Source: Deinococcus sp. (GTDB lineage Bacteria; Deinococcota; Deinococci; Deinococcales; Deinococcaceae). Taken from it: a stretch of DNA of 7,526 nucleotides. The DNA is taken from the NCBI GenBank assembly GCA_028287665.1, contig JAQBPF010000267.1:1-7526 (forward strand), in the 5' to 3' direction. A model generated the notes under the pieces. It was not told the origin of the DNA, made no database searches, and saw nothing but the letters and a program-made list of their open reading frames with translations. Positions 1 to 5,074 of this stretch are shown piece after piece. Each line of letters starts with the position of its first letter. Position 1 is the first letter of the stretch. The position numbers and the translations under genes are program-made.

Positions 1-198
1 CAGATCACTGAGCACCTGCAAGTCAAAGACATCAACGGCGAGCATGTGGGCACCGTGGATCATCTGGACGGCGACCGCATCAAGCTGACCAAAAATGACA
101 GCCCCGATGGGCAGCACCACTATGTCAGTCTGGCTGATGTGCGCAGCGCCGATGAAGTGGCCGTGTACCTCAGCAAAACCCGTGCCGAATTGATGTAA
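1..198 (+). CDS. DUF2171-type small protein, C-terminal part (5' end outside window)
   Basis: The reading frame is open from base 1 and ends with TAA at 196-198, so only the last 65 residues are visible and the start lies outside the window. The visible part reads as a small beta-rich domain: a [20 protein letters not shown] stretch, then KLTKND, then a [11 protein letters not shown] segment near the end. This 'quality of the link, x-G-x-hydrophobic, loop, I-P/S-L-A-D-V' pattern is typical of the DUF2171/PRC-barrel-like small proteins common in Deinococcus. The biochemical role of the family is not established. It is followed closely by a strong intrinsic terminator, so it ends its own transcription unit. 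Family assignment is by pattern memory; another PRC-barrel-like family is possible. Confidence 0.75.
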   Translation, partial: QITEHLQVKDINGEHVGTVDHLDGDRIKLTKNDSPDGQHHYVSLADVRSADEVAVYLSKTRAELM

Positions 199-216
199 GC
201 GGGCGGTCAGCAAAGG

Positions 217-245
217 GGCGGCGTTCTGAACGTCGCCTTCTTTTT
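217..245 (+). terminator. Rho-independent terminator of the DUF2171-type gene
   Basis: A 9-bp stem (217-225 with 229-237, one G-U pair) closes a CTG triloop and is followed directly by a T-rich run (238-245). It starts 18 nt after the stop codon of the preceding gene. Stem, loop and U-tract are all seen directly. Confidence 0.85.
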
Positions 246-253
246 GGGCCAAT

Positions 254-259
254 TATGAT
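254..259 (+). promoter_or_regulatory. Possible -10 box (TATGAT) for the DUF1508 gene
   Basis: TATGAT lies just behind the preceding terminator and about 40 nt before the ATG at 300, which would give a leader of roughly 33 nt carrying the ribosome site. I see no good -35 hexamer 16-18 nt upstream, where the terminator stem sits, so the call rests on the -10 alone. Confidence 0.4.
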
Positions 260-287
260 ATAGAGTGAGAAAAATCACATCAGTCCC

Positions 288-293
288 GGAGGT
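288..293 (+). promoter_or_regulatory. Ribosome binding site of the DUF1508 gene
   Basis: GGAGGT, complementary to the 16S anti-Shine-Dalgarno, ends 6 nt before the ATG at 300 and fixes that start. This gene therefore uses a conventional leader, unlike several neighbours that look leaderless. Confidence 0.85.
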
Positions 294-299
294 CTGCAG

Positions 300-620
300 A
301 TGGCCGGAAAATTTGTAGTGAAGCGCAGTGGCGATCAGTTCATGTTCAATCTGCACGCAGGCAACAGCCAGATCGTGCTGACCAGTGAGCGCTATACCTC
401 CAAGGCGGGGGCCATGAACGGCGTGGAATCGGTGCAGAACAACGCCGGAGATACCACACGCTACGTTGCCAGCGACAACGGCCTGCGTTTTAATCTCACG
501 GCCCGCAATGGGCAGGTTATCGGCAGCAGTGAGACCTATTCCAGCGAGAGTGCCGCCCGCGCAGGCATGGACGCCGTTGCCCGCGCCGCTGAAGGGTCAA
601 CGGTAGACGACCAGACCTGA
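300..620 (+). CDS. YegP-like protein with two DUF1508 repeats (UPF0339 family)
   Basis: This 106-residue protein consists of two copies of one short unit. Copy 1 (about residues 3-50) has the form GKFVVKRS..QFMFNLHAGNSQIV..SERYTSK, followed by a helix; copy 2 (about 52-99) repeats it as TRYVASDNGLRFNLTARNGQVI..SETYSSE, again with a helix. This is the beta-beta-beta-alpha repeat of DUF1508, as in E. coli YegP, and the length matches two-repeat members (about 110 residues). There is no signal peptide or membrane segment, so a small soluble cytoplasmic protein is expected. The molecular function of the family is not firmly known; general stress roles have been proposed. The ATG is supported by GGAGGT six bases upstream. 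The gene is single, has its own likely promoter, and converges on scpA. Confidence 0.9.
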   Translation: MAGKFVVKRSGDQFMFNLHAGNSQIVLTSERYTSKAGAMNGVESVQNNAGDTTRYVASDNGLRFNLTARNGQVIGSSETYSSESAARAGMDAVARAAEGSTVDDQT

Positions 621-667
621 GGCCGACGGCCTTCCAGTTGGGGGATCGCCTGGGGCTATGAACCCCA
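616..667. other. Gap between convergent genes with two weak hairpins
   Basis: Between the DUF1508 gene and the 3' end of scpA are two short inverted repeats: one overlapping the stop codon (arms AGGCC/GGCCT around 619-632, GAC loop) and one at 651-667 (TGGGG/CCCCA, 7-nt loop). Neither has a T-run on either strand, so they are at best weak bidirectional terminators. Confidence 0.3.
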
Positions 668-676
668 CCCTCCGAC

Positions 677-1474
677 TCAGACTTCCTCAAGATGCGACGT
701 GATCTGAATTTCCCCGTTCACGCCGTCCTGCTGCACGCTGAAAGTGCCTTCCTTGATCCCTTCGAGGAGGGCAGCAAAGTAAGTGGTCTGCTCGCCCCAG
801 TTCTGCGCCGGAATGCCCCGAAAAGTAAAGGTACGCAGCCGGGTTCCAAAAGCCCGTAGCGCACCCAATGCGCCCTCCAGCGTCAGGCGTTCGCGGGACA
901 GCAGGGGAACCTCGACCTGCCGCACGGCGCTCTGTGCGGCGCGGAGCAGCTTACTGAGACTGCCCTGAGGGTTGCGTGGGCGTTCGCGGCGCGGCAGGGT
1001 CATGGGCACGGCGCGGGCGGCAATCAGCCCTTCCCGTTCGCGGCGGCGGGCGGCCAGAAAGCCGACCAGCGCGTCCAGTTCGGCCAGTGCCTCCACGCCT
1101 TCCACCATTTCATCCAGCAGCTCATCCGGCCCGCTGTCGTCGGCTTCTTCTGTCTGGATGGGGGGCAGCAGCAGCCGGGCTTTGAGGGCAATAACCCCCG
1201 CCAGTGTGGGCAAGAGATCGGGCTGGACGTCGGCATGCAGCGTGTCGAACCTCTGTGTACCAACGCTCTGTGTACCAGAGCCCTGCGCCCACACCAGCAC
1301 TTCCCGCGTCAGGGTCAGAAGCGGCACATCAGGCGGCGCAACGCGGCCAGAGCGCAGCGCAGAAGCCAGCTCTGCCAGGGTGCCCGTAAAGCAGGGCAGT
1401 TGCACGGCAAAACTGGTGTGGAGAGCGGGGGCCAGAGCTACCGCCGCGCCCACACCCGACCCCTCACGTCCCAC
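677..1474 (-). CDS. scpA: ScpA, kleisin subunit of the SMC-ScpAB condensin complex
   Basis: The product (265 residues from GTG at 1474) is a bacterial kleisin that bridges the SMC head domains with ScpB and helps compact and segregate the nucleoid. The N-terminal part (about 22-63) has the kleisin pattern, with FAVQLPCFTGTLAELASAL in place of the usual 'F.GPLDLLL' and then VPLLTLTREVL. LPTLAGVIALKARLLLP (88-104) is the most diagnostic ScpA segment. An acidic linker follows (109-127), then a long helical part, and at the C terminus a winged-helix-like domain (about 195-262) with FAALLEGIKEGTFSVQQ. The length is typical. It lies 7 nt downstream of trpS and is probably co-transcribed and translationally coupled. 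The start is uncertain: the GTG at 1474 has only TGGGG upstream, while an internal GTG eight codons in has GAGGGG four bases before it. scpB is not in this window. A 12-bp direct repeat falls in the loop at about residues 67-75. Confidence 0.9.
   Translation of the reverse strand: MGREGSGVGAAVALAPALHTSFAVQLPCFTGTLAELASALRSGRVAPPDVPLLTLTREVLVWAQGSGTQSVGTQRFDTLHADVQPDLLPTLAGVIALKARLLLPPIQTEEADDSGPDELLDEMVEGVEALAELDALVGFLAARRREREGLIAARAVPMTLPRRERPRNPQGSLSKLLRAAQSAVRQVEVPLLSRERLTLEGALGALRAFGTRLRTFTFRGIPAQNWGEQTTYFAALLEGIKEGTFSVQQDGVNGEIQITSHLEEV
1251..1277. repeat. 12-bp perfect direct repeat inside scpA (15-bp period)
   Basis: CTCTGTGTACCA occurs at 1251-1262 and again, without mismatch, at 1266-1277, separated by ACG. 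On the coding strand the two copies each encode part of a GTQ unit, giving SGTQSVGTQR in a linker between the N-terminal kleisin helix and the ScpA core. The period of five codons keeps the frame, as expected for a slippage duplication. Confidence 0.9.
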
Positions 1475-1481
1475 AGCCCCA

Positions 1482-2522
1482 TCACAATTTCAGGAAGCCG
1501 ACCTTCTCGCGCGCTTCTTCAAAAACAGGTTGAGCAATGGCGCTGGCTTCCTTCGCGCCCTGCACGAGGGCGTCGCGCACAAAATCGGGGTCGGCACGCA
1601 GGGCAGCGGCCCGGTCCTGAATAGGCGTGAGTTCCTGGGCCATGCTGCCCAGAAGCAGCTTCTTGCAGTCTACGCAGCCAATTCCGGCAGTGCGGCAGCC
1701 CTGGTACACCGTTTCCAGCGTGGGCAGATCGCTGAACAGTTTGTGGTAATCGCCGATCAGGCACTTGTCAGGGTCGCCGGGGTCGGTGCGGCGCACGCGG
1801 GCGGGGTCCGTGGGGGCCACCCGCAACTTTTGCCAGATAGAATCCAGCGGCTCCAGAATGCCGATGGTCGTGGCCTCTCCTTTGCTTTTGCTCATTTTCC
1901 CCGAGCCATCCAGCCCCGGAATCCGCAGGGCCTCCTTTTCCAGCACCGCTTTCGGCTCCGGAAACGTCTCCCCAAAAGCGTGATTGAACTTGCGGGCAAT
2001 TTCGCGGGTCAGTTCGATGTGTTGCACCTGATCCTCGCCCACTGGAACAGTGTCGGCCTTGTACAGCAGGATATCGGCGGCCTGAAGCACCGGGTACATC
2101 AACAGGCCCGCCGGGGTGCTTTCCAGCTTTCCGGCCTTGTCTTTGTACTGGGTCATGCGTTCCAGTTCGCCCACCGGGGTGATGACCGTAAACAGCCAGG
2201 CCAGTTGCGTATGTTCGGGCACATGCGACTGCACAAAAAAGATGACCTTTTCGGGGTCCAGACCAATGGCCATATTGGCCACCGCCATATCGAAGGTGCG
2301 CTGGGCCAGCTGTTTGGGATCGTAAGCACTGGGATTGGTGGGGGCGTGCAGATCCACCACGCAGTAAATGGAGTTCTTGCCCAACTGGTCGCCCAGCTTC
2401 ACGTAATTTTTCATGGCCCCGAAGTAATTCCCGATATGGGGATCACCTGTGGGCTGAATTCCAGAAAAGACTCGCGGCATCGCAGAAGATGGCAATACAG
2501 ACGACGGCAGGACAGAAGACAT
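1482..2522 (-). CDS. trpS: Tryptophanyl-tRNA synthetase with iron-sulfur cluster cysteines
   Basis: This class I synthetase activates tryptophan with ATP and charges tRNA-Trp in the cytoplasm. The 346-residue product has all the hallmarks: the HIGH-type motif PTGDPHIGN (24-32), ELERMTQYKDK (119-129), AADILLYKAD (148-157), the tRNA/ATP-site GEDQ (162-165) and the KMSKS loop (209-213). In the C-terminal anticodon-binding half, Cys254, Cys276, Cys283 and Cys286 form C-x21-C-x6-C-x2-C, almost the spacing (C-x22-C-x6-C-x2-C) that holds a [4Fe-4S] cluster in Thermotoga maritima TrpRS. Deinococcus species are known to have two TrpRS forms; this resembles the canonical form, not the divergent nitric-oxide-synthase partner, though I cannot confirm that by alignment. 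The ATG at 2522 lies 10 nt after a TAGAAT box; a second ATG (residue 15) follows a pentapeptide repeat and is a possible alternative start. scpA follows 7 nt downstream. Confidence 0.95.
   Translation of the reverse strand: MSSVLPSSVLPSSAMPRVFSGIQPTGDPHIGNYFGAMKNYVKLGDQLGKNSIYCVVDLHAPTNPSAYDPKQLAQRTFDMAVANMAIGLDPEKVIFFVQSHVPEHTQLAWLFTVITPVGELERMTQYKDKAGKLESTPAGLLMYPVLQAADILLYKADTVPVGEDQVQHIELTREIARKFNHAFGETFPEPKAVLEKEALRIPGLDGSGKMSKSKGEATTIGILEPLDSIWQKLRVAPTDPARVRRTDPGDPDKCLIGDYHKLFSDLPTLETVYQGCRTAGIGCVDCKKLLLGSMAQELTPIQDRAAALRADPDFVRDALVQGAKEASAIAQPVFEEAREKVGFLKL
2475..2519. repeat. Three 15-bp tandem units at the 5' end of trpS
   Basis: Codons 2-16 of trpS are three imperfect 15-bp units encoding SSVLP, SSVLP and SSAMP, immediately before RVFSGIQPTG, where the conserved synthetase domain begins. 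The third unit contains Met15, a candidate alternative start. The extra N-terminal residues therefore look like a local tandem expansion and not part of the catalytic fold. Confidence 0.85.
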
Positions 2523-2532
2523 AATGTCGGCA

Positions 2533-2538
2533 ATTCTA
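2533..2538 (-). promoter_or_regulatory. -10 box (TAGAAT) of trpS-scpA, near-leaderless start
   Basis: Reading the minus strand, TAGAAT is followed by 10 nt and then the ATG at 2522. Transcription starting about 7 nt after the box would leave a leader of only some 3-4 nt. There is no Shine-Dalgarno sequence before this ATG, which fits near-leaderless translation. No convincing -35 element is visible. Confidence 0.6.
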
Positions 2539-2647
2539 GCGGGCCGGGGCGGCAGTGGGCGTGGGCCATATGGCGCAAGGGCAGGGCTAAGGGACGGCGG
2601 CTGAAGCGAATGACGGTCACGGCCCCCACCTGTCTATATCCAAACAG

Positions 2648-2679
2648 ATTGGGCGGCCCCATCATGCGGGCCGCCCAAT
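2648..2679 (-). terminator. Strong hairpin terminator of the foldase gene
   Basis: A perfect 12-bp stem (2648-2659 with 2668-2679) closes an 8-nt loop, starting 16 nt beyond the stop codon of the foldase gene as read on minus. The run after it on that strand (CTGTTTGG) is only weakly T-rich, so termination is likely but the U-tract is poor. It also insulates trpS, whose own promoter lies further on. Confidence 0.7.
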
Positions 2680-2695
2680 TGAAAAGGAGAGAGGA

Positions 2696-4636
2696 TTAAG
2701 GCGTTTCTGTTGCAGGCGTTTCGGTGGCTGGGGTCTCGGTGGAGGGGGCCTCCGTCGCCGGAGTGGCTGCGTCCGTGCCTGTGGCAGGGGTGGCTGCGTC
2801 GCTGCCTGTGCCTTCCGCGCCTGCTGCAGGCGTCTTCGCCGGAGTGGCTGGCTTGGGCGTTGCTGCGGTCACACGCTTTTCCTGCGCGGCCAGAATGGTC
2901 TTCAGGTTGTCGGTGGGCTTGAGGGCCTCGACCTGCTTGGCCACGTAGGCTGCGCCCACTTCGCTCTTCTTGGTGGCCAACACCTGGGCTTCAATCTGGC
3001 TGCGAACGGCGCTCAGGGGCTGGGTGGTCGCACGCTTCAGGTCGGTGACATAGGCCACCGAGTAGCGCGATCCGACCTGGACCACGTCGGTCAGGCTGCC
3101 TTCTCCGGCAGTCTTGAGGGTCTTGGCCGTGAACACGGCGGCATTGAGTTCTTCGCCCAGTTTGCCGTCGCCGCCTGTAACGGCTCCGCGCTCGCTGACG
3201 GTGCCGCCTGCCCTGGTGGCCGCCTGCGTAAAGTTCTGGCCGTTCCAATCGCTGCGGAAGGCCAGCGCCTGATTTTTGTCCTTGAAGCTGGCTTCGTTGA
3301 CGGTGCCGCTGGCGGCTGTTTCAAACTGCTTGATGTTTTCCTGGTAGTACTTCTGCACCTCGGCGTCCGTGACCTGAACATCACGCGCACCGTAGGCAGC
3401 CAGGGCGGCGGCCAATTCCTGGCGCGTTCCGGCCAGGGGCAACTTCTGATCCTGCGCCACTTTGCGGGCGGCGTAGCCCTGAATCAGTTGCTGAACCACC
3501 TGCGGTTTCAGGATGCCGTTGACCAGCTGCGCGGCCTGATCGGCGGGCACCTGCTGCAACAGGCCCGTAAATTGCTGGTTGCCCACCACTTGCCCGATCA
3601 CTTCCGAGTAGGGGATGTTCTGTCCAGCCACTTTGGCGACCGTGGGATCTTCAGCTTTCCAGTTGATGTCCACGTACTCCAGCTTCATGTCATTGGCGAG
3701 TTTGTCGCCCCACGCTTCTACGGCAGCGTTCTTTTTCTGCTCGTTTACAGCCGTCATGACGTCGGTTTTGGCGTCAGCAAAGGGCTTGGGTGCAGGCGCG
3801 AGGTACTTCTCGACCTTCACGATGTAAAACTTGTCGCCGCTTTTGATCACGTCGGTCACGCCGCCCTTGATCAGGGCAAATGCGGCGGTGCCAACTTCGG
3901 TGGGCAGAGCCACCTGCGCGACGGGGCGGGGCGCGCCGTTTTCGATGGGGCCAAGGGCGCCCCCACGGTCTTTGCCTTCGGTGCTGTTGGCGGTGGCCAG
4001 TGCAGCAAAGTCGCCGCCCGCTTTGACCTGTGCCAACAGGCTTTTTGCTTTGGCTTCGTCGGTCACGACGATCTGGCGGCCCACGATACGGGCGTCGCTC
4101 TGAAAGTTGGCCTTGTTCAGCGTGTAGTACAGCTGCGCTTCGGCGTCGGTGGCGGGTGCGGCGCTTTTTTGGATGGATTCCACCTTGCGCTGCACGGCCA
4201 ACCCGTCACGTACCTGCTTGCGGAAGGCGGCGTCGGTCAGGCCCGCGCCTTGCAGGGCGTCCGTCCACTTCTTGTTGTCGGTCAGCTGGTTCTGCTCGCG
4301 GACCTTGGTCACTTCGGCATTCACGTCATTTTTGCTGACGTTGATGTCTTTGGCGGCCTGAATGTAGAGCACCTGACGGGCTTTCTGGGCCACGATATAG
4401 GTCTTGAAATCGTCGCCCAGCAGGCCCGTATCGGTGCTGCTCAATACGGGATTACTGCGGCGCAGGGCTTCAAGTTCCTCGACGGTTACGGTCTCGCCGT
4501 TGACCTTCAGGGCAGGGGTTCCAGTCTGACGGTTAAAGAGGCTGCCGAGGTTCGGCGTGAACTGGTAGGCCATGCCCACCACCAACATCAATGCAAGAAC
4601 GCCCAGCAGGACGTTCACGACCTTCTTGTTCTTCAC
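2696..4636 (-). CDS. Membrane-anchored SurA/PpiD/PrsA-type peptidyl-prolyl isomerase (foldase)
   Basis: The product helps exported proteins fold by cis-trans isomerisation of prolyl bonds and by chaperone-like binding. From GTG at 4636, which has AAGGAG five bases upstream, it is 646 residues; longer forms from a TTG at 4654 are unlikely. Residues about 6-24 form one hydrophobic helix after basic KNKK, so the protein should be anchored with the bulk outside the cytoplasm. Module 1 has a SurA-N-like helical part (about 42-174, beginning ALKVNGETVTVEEL) and a parvulin/PpiC domain (about 181-278) with GGDFAALATANSTEGKDRGG and FYIVKVEKY. Module 2 repeats the plan: helical part about 332-420 (AKVAGQNIPYSEV) and a degenerate PpiC-like domain about 422-539 (GGDGKLGEELNAAVF, YSVAYVTDL). 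The last 58 residues are a Pro/Thr/Ala/Glu repeat tail, perhaps a flexible spacer. It is a single gene with its own promoter and terminator, diverging from a tRNA gene. Confidence 0.9.
   Translation of the reverse strand: MKNKKVVNVLLGVLALMLVVGMAYQFTPNLGSLFNRQTGTPALKVNGETVTVEELEALRRSNPVLSSTDTGLLGDDFKTYIVAQKARQVLYIQAAKDINVSKNDVNAEVTKVREQNQLTDNKKWTDALQGAGLTDAAFRKQVRDGLAVQRKVESIQKSAAPATDAEAQLYYTLNKANFQSDARIVGRQIVVTDEAKAKSLLAQVKAGGDFAALATANSTEGKDRGGALGPIENGAPRPVAQVALPTEVGTAAFALIKGGVTDVIKSGDKFYIVKVEKYLAPAPKPFADAKTDVMTAVNEQKKNAAVEAWGDKLANDMKLEYVDINWKAEDPTVAKVAGQNIPYSEVIGQVVGNQQFTGLLQQVPADQAAQLVNGILKPQVVQQLIQGYAARKVAQDQKLPLAGTRQELAAALAAYGARDVQVTDAEVQKYYQENIKQFETAASGTVNEASFKDKNQALAFRSDWNGQNFTQAATRAGGTVSERGAVTGGDGKLGEELNAAVFTAKTLKTAGEGSLTDVVQVGSRYSVAYVTDLKRATTQPLSAVRSQIEAQVLATKKSEVGAAYVAKQVEALKPTDNLKTILAAQEKRVTAATPKPATPAKTPAAGAEGTGSDAATPATGTDAATPATEAPSTETPATETPATETP
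2700..2744. repeat. 15-bp tandem units encoding PATET at the foldase C terminus
   Basis: Three 15-bp units (2700-2714, 2715-2729, 2730-2744) encode the last residues of the foldase, STETPATETPATETP on the minus strand. The copies differ at a few bases each. The repeat only lengthens a low-complexity tail and stops one codon before the stop codon. Confidence 0.8.
2763..2810. repeat. 27-bp period repeat in the foldase tail
   Basis: GTGGCTGCGTC recurs at 2763 and 2790, exactly 27 bp apart, and the next ten bases are nearly identical too. On the coding strand this gives two nine-residue units around DAATPAT. It is a second, older-looking expansion in the same low-complexity tail. Confidence 0.75.
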
Positions 4637-4641
4637 TTGAT

Positions 4642-4647
4642 CTCCTT
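4642..4647 (-). promoter_or_regulatory. Ribosome binding site fixing the foldase start at GTG 4636
   Basis: On the minus strand AAGGAG is followed by ATCAA and then GTG AAG AAC. The spacing of 5 nt, and a signal-anchor that begins straight after, both favour this GTG over the in-frame TTG 18 nt earlier. Confidence 0.85.
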
Positions 4648-4660
4648 CATGCAAAGTGCT

Positions 4661-4666
4661 ACTTTA
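4661..4666 (-). promoter_or_regulatory. Possible -10 box (TAAAGT) of the foldase gene
   Basis: On the minus strand TAAAGT lies 24 nt before the GTG start, leaving a leader of about 18 nt that holds the AAGGAG site. The -35 position is not convincing. The region up to 4715 is shared with the divergent tRNA gene. Confidence 0.4.
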
Positions 4667-4715
4667 CCTGAGCTTTGTCGGTTCCGGTCTGGAACTCCGT
4701 GCAACATACGGCCAA

Positions 4716-4792
<77 letters not shown>

Positions 4793-4822
4793 TCCATCAG
4801 TAGGCCCACCGATAAACCAGTC

Positions 4823-4852
4823 ACGTCGCCCTGAGAGGCGGCGTTTCTGTTT
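4823..4852 (+). terminator. Intrinsic terminator downstream of tRNA-Arg
   Basis: An 8-bp stem (4823-4830 with 4837-4844, one G-U pair) closes the loop CTGAGA and is followed by TTCTGTTT. Its arms resemble those of the terminator at 217-245 but in the opposite order. Confidence 0.8.
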
Positions 4853-4930
4853 GGATCAACCCAGCCTGAGCTGATACAGGCGGAGCGTTGCCCGCTGGAG
4901 TTGAGATGAGACCAAAAGCACACGCGCAGG

Positions 4931-4936
4931 ATTCTA
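4931..4936 (-). promoter_or_regulatory. Minus-strand TAGAAT box of unknown use
   Basis: Read on minus, TAGAAT is followed by 7 nt and a GTG. This has the same form as the start signals of trpS and arsR in this window. A transcript from here would run antisense through the tRNA and toward the foldase gene. There is no clear -35 element, and chance occurrence is quite possible. Confidence 0.3.
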
Positions 4937-4971
4937 GCACGCAAGGTTAAAGGGGCGTGAAGGCCTGAATC

Positions 4972-4995
4972 CCGTTCTGAACGGTGTTTTTTGTT
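4972..4995 (+). terminator. Second terminator-like hairpin with long T-run
   Basis: A 5-bp stem (CCGTT at 4972-4976 with AACGG at 4980-4984) closes a CTG triloop and runs into TGTTTTTTGTTT. The stem is short but the U-tract is the best in the window. It lies 120 nt beyond the tRNA terminator, so it is either a backup or ends a small separate transcript. Confidence 0.6.
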
Positions 4996-5061
4996 TCCTT
5001 TCTGAGGGAGGCCCTTCAGGTCGCAGTGGCTGCACAGCTGCCCTTTGTGTGCCCCGCCCTG

Positions 5062-5067
5062 TACCCT
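5062..5067 (+). promoter_or_regulatory. -10 box (TACCCT) of the isomerase-like gene, probable leaderless start
   Basis: TACCCT fits TANNNT and is followed by exactly 7 nt (AGGGGGT) before ATG 5075, the distance expected if transcription starts at or one base before the ATG. The G-run could instead act as a ribosome site but would be very close to the ATG. No -35 hexamer is obvious. Confidence 0.5.
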
Positions 5068-5074
5068 AGGGGGT

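Larger units (their letters stand above)
4793..5074. other. 282-nt gap between tRNA-Arg and the isomerase-like gene
   Basis: No convincing gene is found here. The stretch contains the tRNA terminator (4823-4852), a second T-rich terminator (4972-4995), a 14-codon reading frame with a GGAG site (4906-4950), a minus-strand TAGAAT box (4931-4936), an imperfect inverted repeat around 5002-5019 (CTGAGGG/CCCTTCAG), and the likely promoter of the next gene (5062-5067). Confidence 0.7.

Noticed and set aside
972..2699. Plus-strand 575-codon open frame
   Set aside because: It is antisense to scpA and trpS, whose conserved motifs are complete; long antisense frames are common in GC-rich DNA. Its product is low-complexity Arg/Ser-rich with no recognisable domain.
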